Source: a virus. From it: a DNA stretch of 20,067 bases. The notes beneath the pieces are model-generated. The model did no database searches, was not told where the DNA came from, and worked only from the letters and a program-made list of their open reading frames with translations. The first letter of the stretch is position 1. Each line of letters opens with the position of its first letter. Shown here one piece after another: positions 5,790 through 12,172 of the stretch. Where the stretch lies: positions 1 to 20,067 of the IMG/VR virus record IMGVR_UViG_3300046655_000445; one strand, written 5' to 3'. Made by a program: the position numbers and the translations under genes.

Positions 5790-6794
5790 TTATAAAAAAG
5801 AATCCAAAGTTATTTTACTTTCAACTTTATTAGCATGAACCCCGATTGGTTTTTCTGGTTTTCCAACAGGGCCTTTTGTTGCAACGTGTTCATCGCAATA
5901 TGCAACACAAGATAGCCGAATTCCTTCCCCTGTGATTGGTGTTACGCCATGAAGCTCATTGCTGTCTGCAATTAAAACATCTCCATCGTCTGCTTCAATC
6001 GCGATTCCGTATCTAGGAAAACATAAGTAAGCACCACCAAAATCTCCTATTCTGAAAACACACATTGTCGTTAAACCAAACTCTAAATCTTTGCCGTCTA
6101 AATGGGCAGACATTTTTTCAGTTCCACCACTGGAGTATTTGTTTGCAGAAAGTGCTGTTATTGGTGCTCCGCCAATGTGATATTTTTCTTCTATATAGTT
6201 ATCTGCAAATGTACGCTGTTGGGCCCAAATTTCTGGTGATGCTTTTTTAAGAGCAGACTCGTTGAGGGATGCAATTTTCTGCAGAACTTCCCATTTACCT
6301 TGATTCGATTTCTTTTTCATCCAACCACTTGGCCCGATCATTCCGGTAAATCTACCTCTCTTATAACCAATTAAAACTGAATGAATTGCATTTGCAGATG
6401 CAATACTATTAAACTTACCATTCTTTTTCAGTGGATAATAAGAATTAGGAGTTCTTAACACATAGTCTTTGCCTTCTATTAGACCCTGCCGTTTCATCTC
6501 TTCATGATCGACGGGGCCAGAAGCATTTGCTCTCATCGTCGATACATCATCAATAGAATATAAAGTATCTTTTATATTGTGATAATCTTCCCCTGCATAA
6601 GAATTTTTCACTATACAAGCAAGAATGGGTTTCTCAAATAAAGAAACTGATGGCTTGTATATTCTTATGATGTCTTCTTCTACGCCAATAGAAGATATAA
6701 CTTTATCATAAGATGTTTCGTCCAACCACTTCCCATTCCATTGAGAAAATGTTTCCTTAAATCCCAAATCCTTTTCTGCAGTAAATTCGATCAT
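5790..6794 (-). CDS. TET/JBP-type Fe(II)/2-oxoglutarate dioxygenase (334 aa)
   Basis: The C-terminal half carries the 2OG-dioxygenase core: HxD iron ligands H231 and D233 (SAHLDGKD), the small-residue strand FGGAYLCFPRYGIAIEADDGDVL (about 252-274), distal ligand H282 in ELHGV, and R293 for 2-oxoglutarate in GIRLSCVAYC. The layout H-x-D, about 50 residues, H-G-V-x-P, then R matches the TET/JBP family that oxidises 5-methyl pyrimidines in nucleic acid, including phage members. The N-terminal part contains LRTPNSYYPL and IHSVLIGYKRGRFTG, likely a substrate-recognition extension. Overlaps the 97-aa gene by ATGA and directly precedes the kinase. No methyltransferase is in this window, so the substrate (5mC, T or protein) is open. 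Confidence 0.8.
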   Translation of the reverse strand: MIEFTAEKDLGFKETFSQWNGKWLDETSYDKVISSIGVEEDIIRIYKPSVSLFEKPILACIVKNSYAGEDYHNIKDTLYSIDDVSTMRANASGPVDHEEMKRQGLIEGKDYVLRTPNSYYPLKKNGKFNSIASANAIHSVLIGYKRGRFTGMIGPSGWMKKKSNQGKWEVLQKIASLNESALKKASPEIWAQQRTFADNYIEEKYHIGGAPITALSANKYSSGGTEKMSAHLDGKDLEFGLTTMCVFRIGDFGGAYLCFPRYGIAIEADDGDVLIADSNELHGVTPITGEGIRLSCVAYCDEHVATKGPVGKPEKPIGVHANKVESKITLDSFL

Positions 6795-7084
6795 TCTTCA
6801 GTTCCAGTCTCTACATCCTTCTTAGAAGGTTGCTTCTTAAAGGGACTGCCCCAATAATCTCTGGCATTCACTTTGATATACCGGGCGTCAGTACGAGTTT
6901 TGTCCGGATTAGGGACAGTAAGAACTACATTCTTACCTTTTTTCCATGCATTGAGCTGGTTCATTGCTCGTTGCATTGGATAATTCGGATCGCCTGTCGG
7001 CCGACTTTTCGATGGGCCTGCAGACACCTTAGGGCCCGCAGGAATATTTGAGGTCTTGTTTGACCCACCCTTTCCTTTCGCCAT
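6791..7084 (-). CDS. Small basic protein, 97 aa
   Basis: The N-terminal 40 residues are Gly/Ser/Lys/Pro-rich and probably disordered (AKGKGGSNKTSNIPAGPK). A compact segment follows: AWKKGKNVVLTVPNPD and ARYIKVNARDYWGSPF, with a positively charged face. Similar small proteins with a KGK...V-P-N-P...Y-x-x-V-x-A-x-x-x-W-G pattern occur in marine T4-like phages, from memory; function unknown. A DNA- or RNA-binding role is possible from the charge but not shown. The stop overlaps the dioxygenase start (ATGA), which places it in that operon. Confidence 0.7.
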   Translation of the reverse strand: MAKGKGGSNKTSNIPAGPKVSAGPSKSRPTGDPNYPMQRAMNQLNAWKKGKNVVLTVPNPDKTRTDARYIKVNARDYWGSPFKKQPSKKDVETGTEE

Positions 7085-7087
7085 AAT

Positions 7088-7279
7088 TTAAACTATGCTC
7101 TTATTATAAGTCACTGAAGTTACTTCTGCTTGCTGATCGTACATACGACACTTTGCAATATATGTTGGCCAACGAAAATAATCATTTTCTTCGTTTAACC
7201 AGAACCAAGCAGCATAGTATGGATCAGTTTCATACTTTGCTGTATCTTCGGGGAGCATATGCTCTTCAAAATCTTGCAT
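7088..7279 (-). CDS. Small acidic aromatic-rich protein, 63 aa
   Basis: ATG at 7277-7279 overlaps the upstream TAA (TAATG). The product is acidic and aromatic-rich (DPYYAAWFWLNEENDYFRWPTY), with no cysteine pair or membrane segment. No family recognised. The one-base stop-start overlap and position in the operon make it a credible gene. It ends three bases before the start of the 97-aa gene. Confidence 0.6.
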   Translation of the reverse strand: MQDFEEHMLPEDTAKYETDPYYAAWFWLNEENDYFRWPTYIAKCRMYDQQAEVTSVTYNKSIV

Positions 7280-7527
7280 TATGTTGCTCCTGCTAGGTTT
7301 TTTGCGTAAGTCCTAGCGTCATCTTCCATGAGAAAGAACTTTGCAGTTACTTCTGGCCCGCCTTCTCTAGACCACTCAGATGCAAAGTCAATAAGTTTGA
7401 CCTCATACCCCCAAGTCTTTCTAAAGTTGATTATAGGCCGCATTTTGACCACTAGATTTTTAGAGAAGTTTTTGTAACTCTCTATTTTGTGGTGACGATT
7501 ATTTTTGTGAAAATCTTTCTTCTTCAT
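7279..7527 (-). CDS. Small basic protein, 82 aa
   Basis: ATG at 7525-7527 is preferred over a TTG one codon earlier. The N terminus is very basic with histidines (MKKKDFHKNNRHHKIESYKN). The remainder is a mixed alpha/beta segment (GYEVKLIDFASEWSREGG, then VTAKFFLMEDDARTYAKNL), resembling a small domain in which the last helix packs on a strand. No family recognised. It overlaps the preceding 52-aa gene by 29 bases in another frame, and its TAA stop overlaps the next start. Confidence 0.6.
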   Translation of the reverse strand: MKKKDFHKNNRHHKIESYKNFSKNLVVKMRPIINFRKTWGYEVKLIDFASEWSREGGPEVTAKFFLMEDDARTYAKNLAGAT

Positions 7528-7657
7528 CAATTATCCCATTATGTTTTACATGAACAAAGTCATCGATTAAAGCATTAGTTTGACTGAAACATGACATTAT
7601 AAAGACGAAAATAAGAAATAAGAATGATCCTTTCACGACTCTATTCATCATATTCAT
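7499..7657 (-). CDS. Small secreted or lipoprotein-like peptide, 52 aa
   Basis: The start is ATG 7655-7657 (two further in-frame ATGs follow at 7651 and 7648) with GGGGAG about ten bases upstream. The peptide has a classic signal sequence: basic N terminus (NRVVKG), hydrophobic core SFLFLIFVFIM, then SCFSQTNA. A Cys directly after the core (IMSC) fits a loose lipobox, so it may be a lipoprotein; cleavage after TNA is the alternative. Only about 25 residues remain after processing. Function unknown; it could act at the host envelope, for example in superinfection exclusion, but nothing in the sequence proves that. Confidence 0.6.
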   Translation of the reverse strand: MNMMNRVVKGSFLFLIFVFIMSCFSQTNALIDDFVHVKHNGIIDEEERFSQK

Positions 7658-7664
7658 CAGACTA

Positions 7665-8087
7665 CTACTCCCCTACTGCTTCCGGTAGAAGGTCTGGATG
7701 GACTTCTCTGACTAATCTCTCAGTCAGACCGGAAACTTTTATCTTGCGAGTGATAATCTTACAGAGGATTTCGGCCTCTTTAGGATTAAGACTCTCAAGA
7801 ATCTGAATAAGAATGATTCTCATCCTATCTTCGGATACATTACTGTCCGTATAGAACAGTCTAAGATCTTTCATTGTCTTCTCTAGGTAACTATCTTCTA
7901 GTCCTAGTGGTGCCTTGGATGGGCGATATTCTGGAATTTTTTTGATAGCGAACTTGATATTCCTATCGAACATATGTTGTAAAACACTCAAGAATCCAGT
8001 CCTTTTATGGACGGATAGAATATCTTTCTTTTGATTAATAGAACGTGTAGACTCTATTTCCTCAAAAATTTCAGATACTAACTTCAT
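7665..8087 (-). CDS. Conserved T4-like phage protein next to RNase H (140 aa; DUF6433-like)
   Basis: I choose ATG 8087 (MKLVSEIFEEIES), since AGAGG lies eight bases upstream; an upstream in-frame ATG at 8117 lacks a ribosome site and would deepen the overlap with RNase H to 47 bases. The pattern of an N-terminal helix pair, a middle segment with a FLSVLQHMFDRNIKF-like block, and a C-terminal LESLNPKEAEILCKII...GLTERLVREVHPDLLP is the one I recall as DUF6433, regularly found beside RNase H in marine T4-like phages. The function is not established. Co-expression with RNase H suggests a role in replication or late regulation, in the region where T4 carries genes 33 and 59; that parallel is only positional. 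Confidence 0.75.
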   Translation of the reverse strand: MKLVSEIFEEIESTRSINQKKDILSVHKRTGFLSVLQHMFDRNIKFAIKKIPEYRPSKAPLGLEDSYLEKTMKDLRLFYTDSNVSEDRMRIILIQILESLNPKEAEILCKIITRKIKVSGLTERLVREVHPDLLPEAVGE

Positions 8088-8949
8088 AATTTGCCTCTTT
8101 AAACTCAGACAATTCATCCATAAGAAGAATCATCTTGTTTTTAATAAAATAATCAAAAACTTTTTTCATGTCACCAGTCGGAAGCTTCTGATACTCTTGG
8201 AGAATTTGATTCTCTATTTCTTCGGGAACGAATGTTAGATCGACCAGTTGCTGATTTCTCTTATAGTTCTTCAGCATATTTGAATCACAGAAATCCTCTG
8301 GATCTCTATCAATATCCAACCAATCTACCATCTTATTTTTGGATAGGGCCTTCTGTCTCTTGCCCGTCACAAATACATCACCTGGCGATAAGAAGTTAGG
8401 AATACCATCTCCCCTATCTCCCCTAATAATGTGTTCTCTTATATATTTATAAGGATCTGAAGTTGAGATAAATTTCTTCAGAATAGGACTATACTGTGCA
8501 ACTCCTTCGTATCTTTGCAGTTGCTTAAAGTCTTTATCGCTAGAGATAATCAATATCTTTTCTCTTGAAGAGAAATGTCTTGTAAGAACACCAATTATAT
8601 CATCTGCCTCTGCGTGTTCTACTTCAAGTATCTTGTAGGGAAAAACTTCTCGTAAATCTTTCTTCACTTCTGTAATGGTGTTAAAGATAAGATTCCAATC
8701 GTATCCAGAAGACTCCCGCAGTTTCTTGCGGCTTGCTTTATACTGCGGGAACACTTCTTTGCGCCAAAAATCTCTATTATCACAACACAGAACGATGTTG
8801 CCATAATCTCCAGAAAATCTCTTCTTAACACTCAAAATGCTGTTAAGAATCATATGGCGAACTAAATTTTCGTCCACAGTTTCTTGGTAAGAGTTTATTT
8901 GTGTCATCAAGTTTGATATTACAACCTGATTCAAATCGACCAAAATCAT
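8071..8949 (-). CDS. rnh: T4-type RNase H (5'-3' exonuclease family, 292 aa)
   Basis: Removes RNA primers from lagging-strand fragments in T4 replication. The FEN1/5'-nuclease acidic motifs are in place: D5 in ILVDLNQ, D57 in LCCDNRDFWR, the E-A-D-D cluster in EHAEADDIIG (about 111-120), and D138 and D140 in IISSDKDFKQL. VRHMILNSI and QYKASRKK also match the T4 enzyme, which is slightly longer (305 aa). The gene starts just downstream of a near-consensus promoter (8978-9006). Its last 17 bases overlap the next gene, so the two are coupled. Confidence 0.93.
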   Translation of the reverse strand: MILVDLNQVVISNLMTQINSYQETVDENLVRHMILNSILSVKKRFSGDYGNIVLCCDNRDFWRKEVFPQYKASRKKLRESSGYDWNLIFNTITEVKKDLREVFPYKILEVEHAEADDIIGVLTRHFSSREKILIISSDKDFKQLQRYEGVAQYSPILKKFISTSDPYKYIREHIIRGDRGDGIPNFLSPGDVFVTGKRQKALSKNKMVDWLDIDRDPEDFCDSNMLKNYKRNQQLVDLTFVPEEIENQILQEYQKLPTGDMKKVFDYFIKNKMILLMDELSEFKEANYEVSI

Positions 8950-8977
8950 TTAAAAATCCATTTTTATAATGTAGCAC

Positions 8978-9006
8978 AGTATACAGAGTTATTCTGCATT
9001 TGTCAA
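8978..9006 (-). promoter_or_regulatory. Sigma70-type promoter TTGACA-17-TATACT before RNase H
   Basis: On the - strand, TTGACA (9001-9006), a 17-base spacer and TATACT (8978-8983), about 29 bases upstream of ATG 8949. The TGA stop codon of the upstream 95-aa gene (9003-9005) is inside the -35 box. Only one base departs from consensus in the two hexamers. Expected early promoter for the RNase H, dioxygenase and tRNA block. Confidence 0.88.
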
Positions 9007-9290
9007 GAGACTTTTCCTATGATGTCTCCAACGGATACCCGATTGAACTTTGTCTCGTTTCTATTTGTATATTGATTAAAATCATGAGACTTGACAGTTC
9101 CTTTGAATTGAAAACAGACATCAACATCCAATTGTTCATTATTATCAGCAAAGAATGATCCGTATCTTCCTGTCTTAGTCACAACACTATAGACAGTACT
9201 CTCGCCATAATGAGTATTGACATCTTTCTTTTCAATAACTTTTGCGAACCAAAGGGCTCGTTCTCCGACCTTTCCAATGAATTCACTCAT
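9003..9290 (-). CDS. Small OB-fold-like protein, 95 aa
   Basis: The sequence ERALWFAKVIEKKDVNTHYG, a G-R-Y-G-S-F-F strand, then FQFKGTVKSHDFNQYTNRNETKFNRVSV resembles small OB-fold modules in phage proteins, whose last strands read G-T-V-K-x-H-x-x-Y-x-x-x-x-Q-T-x-x-x-R-V. Such modules usually bind single-stranded nucleic acid, so that is a reasonable guess but not proven. The start overlaps the end of the 184-aa gene by eight bases. Its TGA stop is part of the -35 box of the next promoter. Confidence 0.65.
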   Translation of the reverse strand: MSEFIGKVGERALWFAKVIEKKDVNTHYGESTVYSVVTKTGRYGSFFADNNEQLDVDVCFQFKGTVKSHDFNQYTNRNETKFNRVSVGDIIGKVS

Positions 9291-9837
9291 ACTTAAACCA
9301 CTCCGGTACTTCTCTGTTAGTCCATTTCATGTTGAATCTTTTCTGCTTTGTCATGTAGAATTTCTGATATGACTTAACCGGATCTTCTGGGAACATACAT
9401 TCTGGATTTGACTTCATTGCCAACTTAAATTGTGTCATTCTGGTGCGAGGGATGTTCGCTGGCATCCGTTCTAGTGCATCCCGTAGTTTTGTGTCAGTCG
9501 CATGAACCTTGCCGTAACGGTGCGTGTATTCCTCGCAGAGAGCAGAAAAATGTTTCCAGTGCCACCTGTAGTTGATGAAAGATTCGCCAGTCCATACTGT
9601 ACATGGATGTTTATGATGAACAGCCTTGTAGAGAGTTAACTCCCTATTATCTGGAAGCATATAATACTTCACCTGTCGTTTTCCGGACACTGATGGTTTC
9701 AACATCTCTACGCCATCTAGTATACGATGTACTGTTGAGAGCATCTGAGCCGACTCAACGACCATCTTTGGAATGTGTTTATCGCACTGTTGTTGTGCCG
9801 CCTCTACTGGATCTCGACTCAATACAAATACATTCAT
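9283..9837 (-). CDS. Conserved phage protein with CDKH motif, 184 aa
   Basis: The N terminus NVFVLSRDPVEAAQQQCDKH followed by KMVVESAQMLSTVHRIL is a conserved signature I recall from many phage genomes, where the protein is usually hypothetical and occasionally labelled a DNA-repair enzyme. I do not accept a specific activity from the sequence alone. A further conserved block is KAVHHKHPCTVWTGESFINYRWHWKHF, with several His, Trp and Cys that could build a metal or nucleic-acid site. The C terminus ends in PVKSYQKFYMTKQKRFNMKWTNR-type basic sequence. The start overlaps the preceding stop (ATGA). An internal promoter in the upstream gene (9952-9980) could drive it separately. Confidence 0.75.
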   Translation of the reverse strand: MNVFVLSRDPVEAAQQQCDKHIPKMVVESAQMLSTVHRILDGVEMLKPSVSGKRQVKYYMLPDNRELTLYKAVHHKHPCTVWTGESFINYRWHWKHFSALCEEYTHRYGKVHATDTKLRDALERMPANIPRTRMTQFKLAMKSNPECMFPEDPVKSYQKFYMTKQKRFNMKWTNREVPEWFKYE

Positions 9838-10133
9838 TTCCCCATCCTTGATATTTCTTCTGCGTATTTTGCACTTGTTACGGGAACTGCATTAGACTTA
9901 TGCATAGTAGCAATACCTACAATGGAATCGCCCGTATATTTTGGTTTATCTATCATATCACAAGTAGTCGAACTTGTCAACTCCTTAGAAGGGTAAACAG
10001 TTTCTTGGCAAAGGATATTAGTTTTAGCTACCAGTGGACGAAATTCTGGTTGATATTTTTTGGTGGATTTGCGAGACTTTTTCCGTTTTCTGCCAGATGG
10101 ATCGTGTCTCATACTGCCGTAAATTATTTGCAT
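9834..10133 (-). CDS. Small basic protein, 99 aa
   Basis: I place the start at ATG 10133 (MQIIYGSMRHDPSG), with GAG seven bases upstream; the longer TTG start at 10145 would leave only about nine bases of leader after the promoter. The N-terminal third is strongly basic (SGRKRKKSRKSTKKY), the rest polar with no clear domain (QEFRPLV-like, then STTCDMIDKPKYTGDSIVGI). Short proteins with the same basic patch and a late K-P-x-Y-T-G-x-x-x-x-G-I-A-x-M-H-K-S-N motif are familiar from marine T4-like phages; function unknown. The stop overlaps the 184-aa start. Confidence 0.7.
   Translation of the reverse strand: MQIIYGSMRHDPSGRKRKKSRKSTKKYQPEFRPLVAKTNILCQETVYPSKELTSSTTCDMIDKPKYTGDSIVGIATMHKSNAVPVTSAKYAEEISRMGK
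9952..9980 (-). promoter_or_regulatory. Internal sigma70-type promoter TTGACA-17-TATGAT
   Basis: On the - strand inside the 99-aa gene: TTGACA (9975-9980), a 17-base spacer and TATGAT (9952-9957). Both hexamers are strong, but the position within coding sequence lowers certainty. It would give a second transcript for the 184-aa and 95-aa genes with a leader of roughly 108 bases. Confidence 0.55.
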
Positions 10134-10160
10134 AAATTTACTCAATTAAAAGATAAGACC

Positions 10161-10189
10161 ATTCTATAGAATAATCTAGTCTTTGTCAA
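10161..10189 (-). promoter_or_regulatory. Sigma70-type promoter TTGACA-17-TAGAAT with palindromic -10
   Basis: On the - strand, TTGACA (10184-10189), a 17-base spacer and TAGAAT (10161-10166). The -10 is half of the perfect 12-bp palindrome ATTCTATAGAAT (10161-10172), a possible operator. The promoter overlaps the last codons of the resolvase gene and starts transcription near 10154, before the 99-aa gene. Confidence 0.85.
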
Positions 10190-10745
10190 GTAAATTTATA
10201 CCATATTTGCAAATATAATAGGAATCTATGATATCCGATATAGGATTTCCTATTTTTGTAGATTTAGATTCCAGATATTGTTTTAAATCAATATTCGTAG
10301 AAGAAATAAAGCTTTCATACATCAATTCTTTATTTGCGTTTCCTTTGCCGGAAGCAAACTTTTTAATCTCTGCAGGGGAAACTAGATGATAGTCTATCTC
10401 AGAATTCCATAGTTTCCACTTCAGTAGACCACAGTTTTCTGCGATGTGAAATATTTTCCCTGTAGAATTATAACTATAATCTTCTATATAGACAGACTCT
10501 ATCTCATTTGTTAACACGATGTCTAACGCCCAATCAGATATAAAATCATATCTCTCTTCGGGATATTCGTAAGTAAATATTGTTGATTGGCCATCTATAT
10601 TCTTGAAAGAATACTCTGAGTACTTTTTGGTGGGCGAAAGAAAGTATACGTCACACGCTTCGAACACGAAATCTTTCGGGTCTCCTGAGTATGTACATAC
10701 AGACGGCGATGTTAGACTGTAATCAATTCCTGCTAGTCTTGCCAT
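10176..10745 (-). CDS. RuvC-like Holliday-junction resolvase (189 aa)
   Basis: The RNase-H-fold resolvase pattern is complete: first strand ARLAGIDYSLTSPSV with D8, second acidic strand SVYIEDYS with E88, and a C-terminal helix NPISDIIDSYYIC with D171 and D174, matching the D-E-D-D catalytic set of RuvC (D7, E66, D138, D141). The region GKGNANKELMYESF before the last motif is also RuvC-like. T4 resolves branched DNA with endonuclease VII (gp49); a RuvC-type enzyme is the likely replacement here, acting on recombination intermediates before packaging. Overlaps the zinc-ribbon gene by 13 bases and follows the RNR genes in the primase-led operon. Confidence 0.8.
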   Translation of the reverse strand: MARLAGIDYSLTSPSVCTYSGDPKDFVFEACDVYFLSPTKKYSEYSFKNIDGQSTIFTYEYPEERYDFISDWALDIVLTNEIESVYIEDYSYNSTGKIFHIAENCGLLKWKLWNSEIDYHLVSPAEIKKFASGKGNANKELMYESFISSTNIDLKQYLESKSTKIGNPISDIIDSYYICKYGINLLDKD

Positions 10746-10915
10746 AAATCCTCAGATTCTTCATACTGATCATCTTCCTCTGCGCTATACCCCTCTTCTA
10801 AATTTTCTCCACAATTTGGACAATAATTTATTCTGTCGTCATCATTTCTCAGATATATTTCAAAATAACAAGAGCAATACCTACATTCGACAATCAACAT
10901 AGAATCTTCGTTCAT
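10733..10915 (-). CDS. Small zinc-ribbon protein, 60 aa
   Basis: Two cysteine pairs form a zinc ribbon: CRYC (residues 11-14, with C16 adjacent) and CPNC (32-35) followed by G, as in C-P-N-C-G knuckles. The C-terminal third is highly acidic (EEGYSAEEDDQYEESED). ATG 10915 is preceded by AGGAA at a good distance. Phage zinc-ribbon proteins of this size often bind nucleic acid or a transcription complex, but the acidic tail could suggest a protein partner. The end overlaps the resolvase start. Confidence 0.75.
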   Translation of the reverse strand: MNEDSMLIVECRYCSCYFEIYLRNDDDRINYCPNCGENLEEGYSAEEDDQYEESEDLWQD

Positions 10916-10924
10916 AATAATTTC

Positions 10925-12163
10925 CTATGTGTAGGCGTCATCCCAACTTCCAACCAACCCTGCAACTTCATATTCCGTAACTCTATTTTCGAAGAAGTTA
11001 GTGTGGTCTGCGCCATTAAGAATCCATTCCAACCAAGGAAGAGGATTCGTTTTTACCTTAAATACAGGTTTTAGCCCCAGTTGAAGTAGTCTTCTATCAG
11101 TTATATATCTAATATAAACCTTTACCTCATCTGATGACAATCCATCAATATCTCCAATTTTATAAGCCAAGTCAATAAACTTATCTTCTAACTTAACTGC
11201 AGTCTTGGACATTTCATAAATTTCTTTCTTAAAGGAATCATCCACAATTCTTGGATGTTCTGAACAGTATGCTCTGAAAAGGTTTGCATTTCCTTCAACG
11301 TGCATAGATTCGTCTCTGATAGACCACTCTACGACCTTACCCATTCCTTTCATCTTTCCATATCTCTGGAAGTTGAGCAACATTACGAATGATGCGAATA
11401 GTGCGACACCTTCATTGAATACAGATTTTGCAAAGGCGAGTCCCAAACCTCTTACAGTAGAAGGATCAGAGTCTGTCATAAACTCTACCTTATCAGTCAT
11501 TTCCTGATACTCCAAGAATGCGTGATACTCACTATCAGGCAATCCAAGAGTCTCATTCAACAATGCATAGGCCCTTTGATGGATACCCTCTCTTGCAGCG
11601 AATGACCCCAACATATTACGAACTTCATTGTTCTTAATTCTGGGAATGAATTGATCATAGTAGTTCTTACCAACTTCTACATCTGATTGAGTGAATAATC
11701 GAAGGATATTTGTGATATATTCCTTTTCTGTAGGAGAAACTTTATCGGTTTTCCAATCCATTACATCTTCGGATAGATCAACCTCATCCTCAATCCAATG
11801 AACTTTCTCATGTTTTGTGGTTAGTTCTACTGCCCAAGGATAGAAGAATGGCTTGTAAGTCTGTGATACTTTTGTCAGTCCACCAGATACTTTCTTCAGT
11901 ATCTTATCTGCACTGACCATTAGATCGTCATACCCACCGATGTGCTTGTCATCGACAAATATCTGGGGCATAGAGTTAACTCTTCTAGGAAACGAACCTG
12001 TGCCTAGGACTTCTTTTGAACCATTTATTCTTTGATAAAACGAGAGACGTTGTTCCTCATCATCAAGAACAACCTCTGTATATTTGATATCAAAATCATC
12101 AAACCAATCTTTTGCTTTCACACAAAACGGACACCCCGTTTTTGAATAGATAGATACATCCAT
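10925..12163 (-). CDS. nrdB: Glutaredoxin-class I ribonucleotide reductase beta subunit fusion (412 aa)
   Basis: Residues 1-90 are a glutaredoxin: active site CPFC at 11-14, cis-Pro in SMPQIFVDDKHIGGYDDL. The remainder is a class I R2 protein. The six iron ligands fit D129 (EVDL), E192 and H195 (REGIHQR), E251 (NEGVALF), E285 and H288 (RDESMH). Y199, seven residues after E192, matches the radical tyrosine of classical R2 (E. coli Y122). The C terminus SWDDAYT would dock on NrdA. Together with NrdA it makes dNDPs; the fused glutaredoxin can supply electrons to NrdA's C-terminal cysteines. The start follows the nrdA stop by nine bases, with AGGAG at the ribosome site inside and after that stop codon. 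Confidence 0.95.
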   Translation of the reverse strand: MDVSIYSKTGCPFCVKAKDWFDDFDIKYTEVVLDDEEQRLSFYQRINGSKEVLGTGSFPRRVNSMPQIFVDDKHIGGYDDLMVSADKILKKVSGGLTKVSQTYKPFFYPWAVELTTKHEKVHWIEDEVDLSEDVMDWKTDKVSPTEKEYITNILRLFTQSDVEVGKNYYDQFIPRIKNNEVRNMLGSFAAREGIHQRAYALLNETLGLPDSEYHAFLEYQEMTDKVEFMTDSDPSTVRGLGLAFAKSVFNEGVALFASFVMLLNFQRYGKMKGMGKVVEWSIRDESMHVEGNANLFRAYCSEHPRIVDDSFKKEIYEMSKTAVKLEDKFIDLAYKIGDIDGLSSDEVKVYIRYITDRRLLQLGLKPVFKVKTNPLPWLEWILNGADHTNFFENRVTEYEVAGLVGSWDDAYT

Positions 12164-12172
12164 ATTTTTCTC

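Noticed and set aside
8444-8451. TATAAATA on the - strand inside RNase H
   Set aside because: No gene starts within a suitable distance and it lies in an early gene; taken as chance in AT-rich DNA.
9283-9837. Pyrimidine-dimer glycosylase for the CDKH protein
   Set aside because: The sequence does not show the DenV (endonuclease V) pattern; I only recall such a label loosely and cannot support it.
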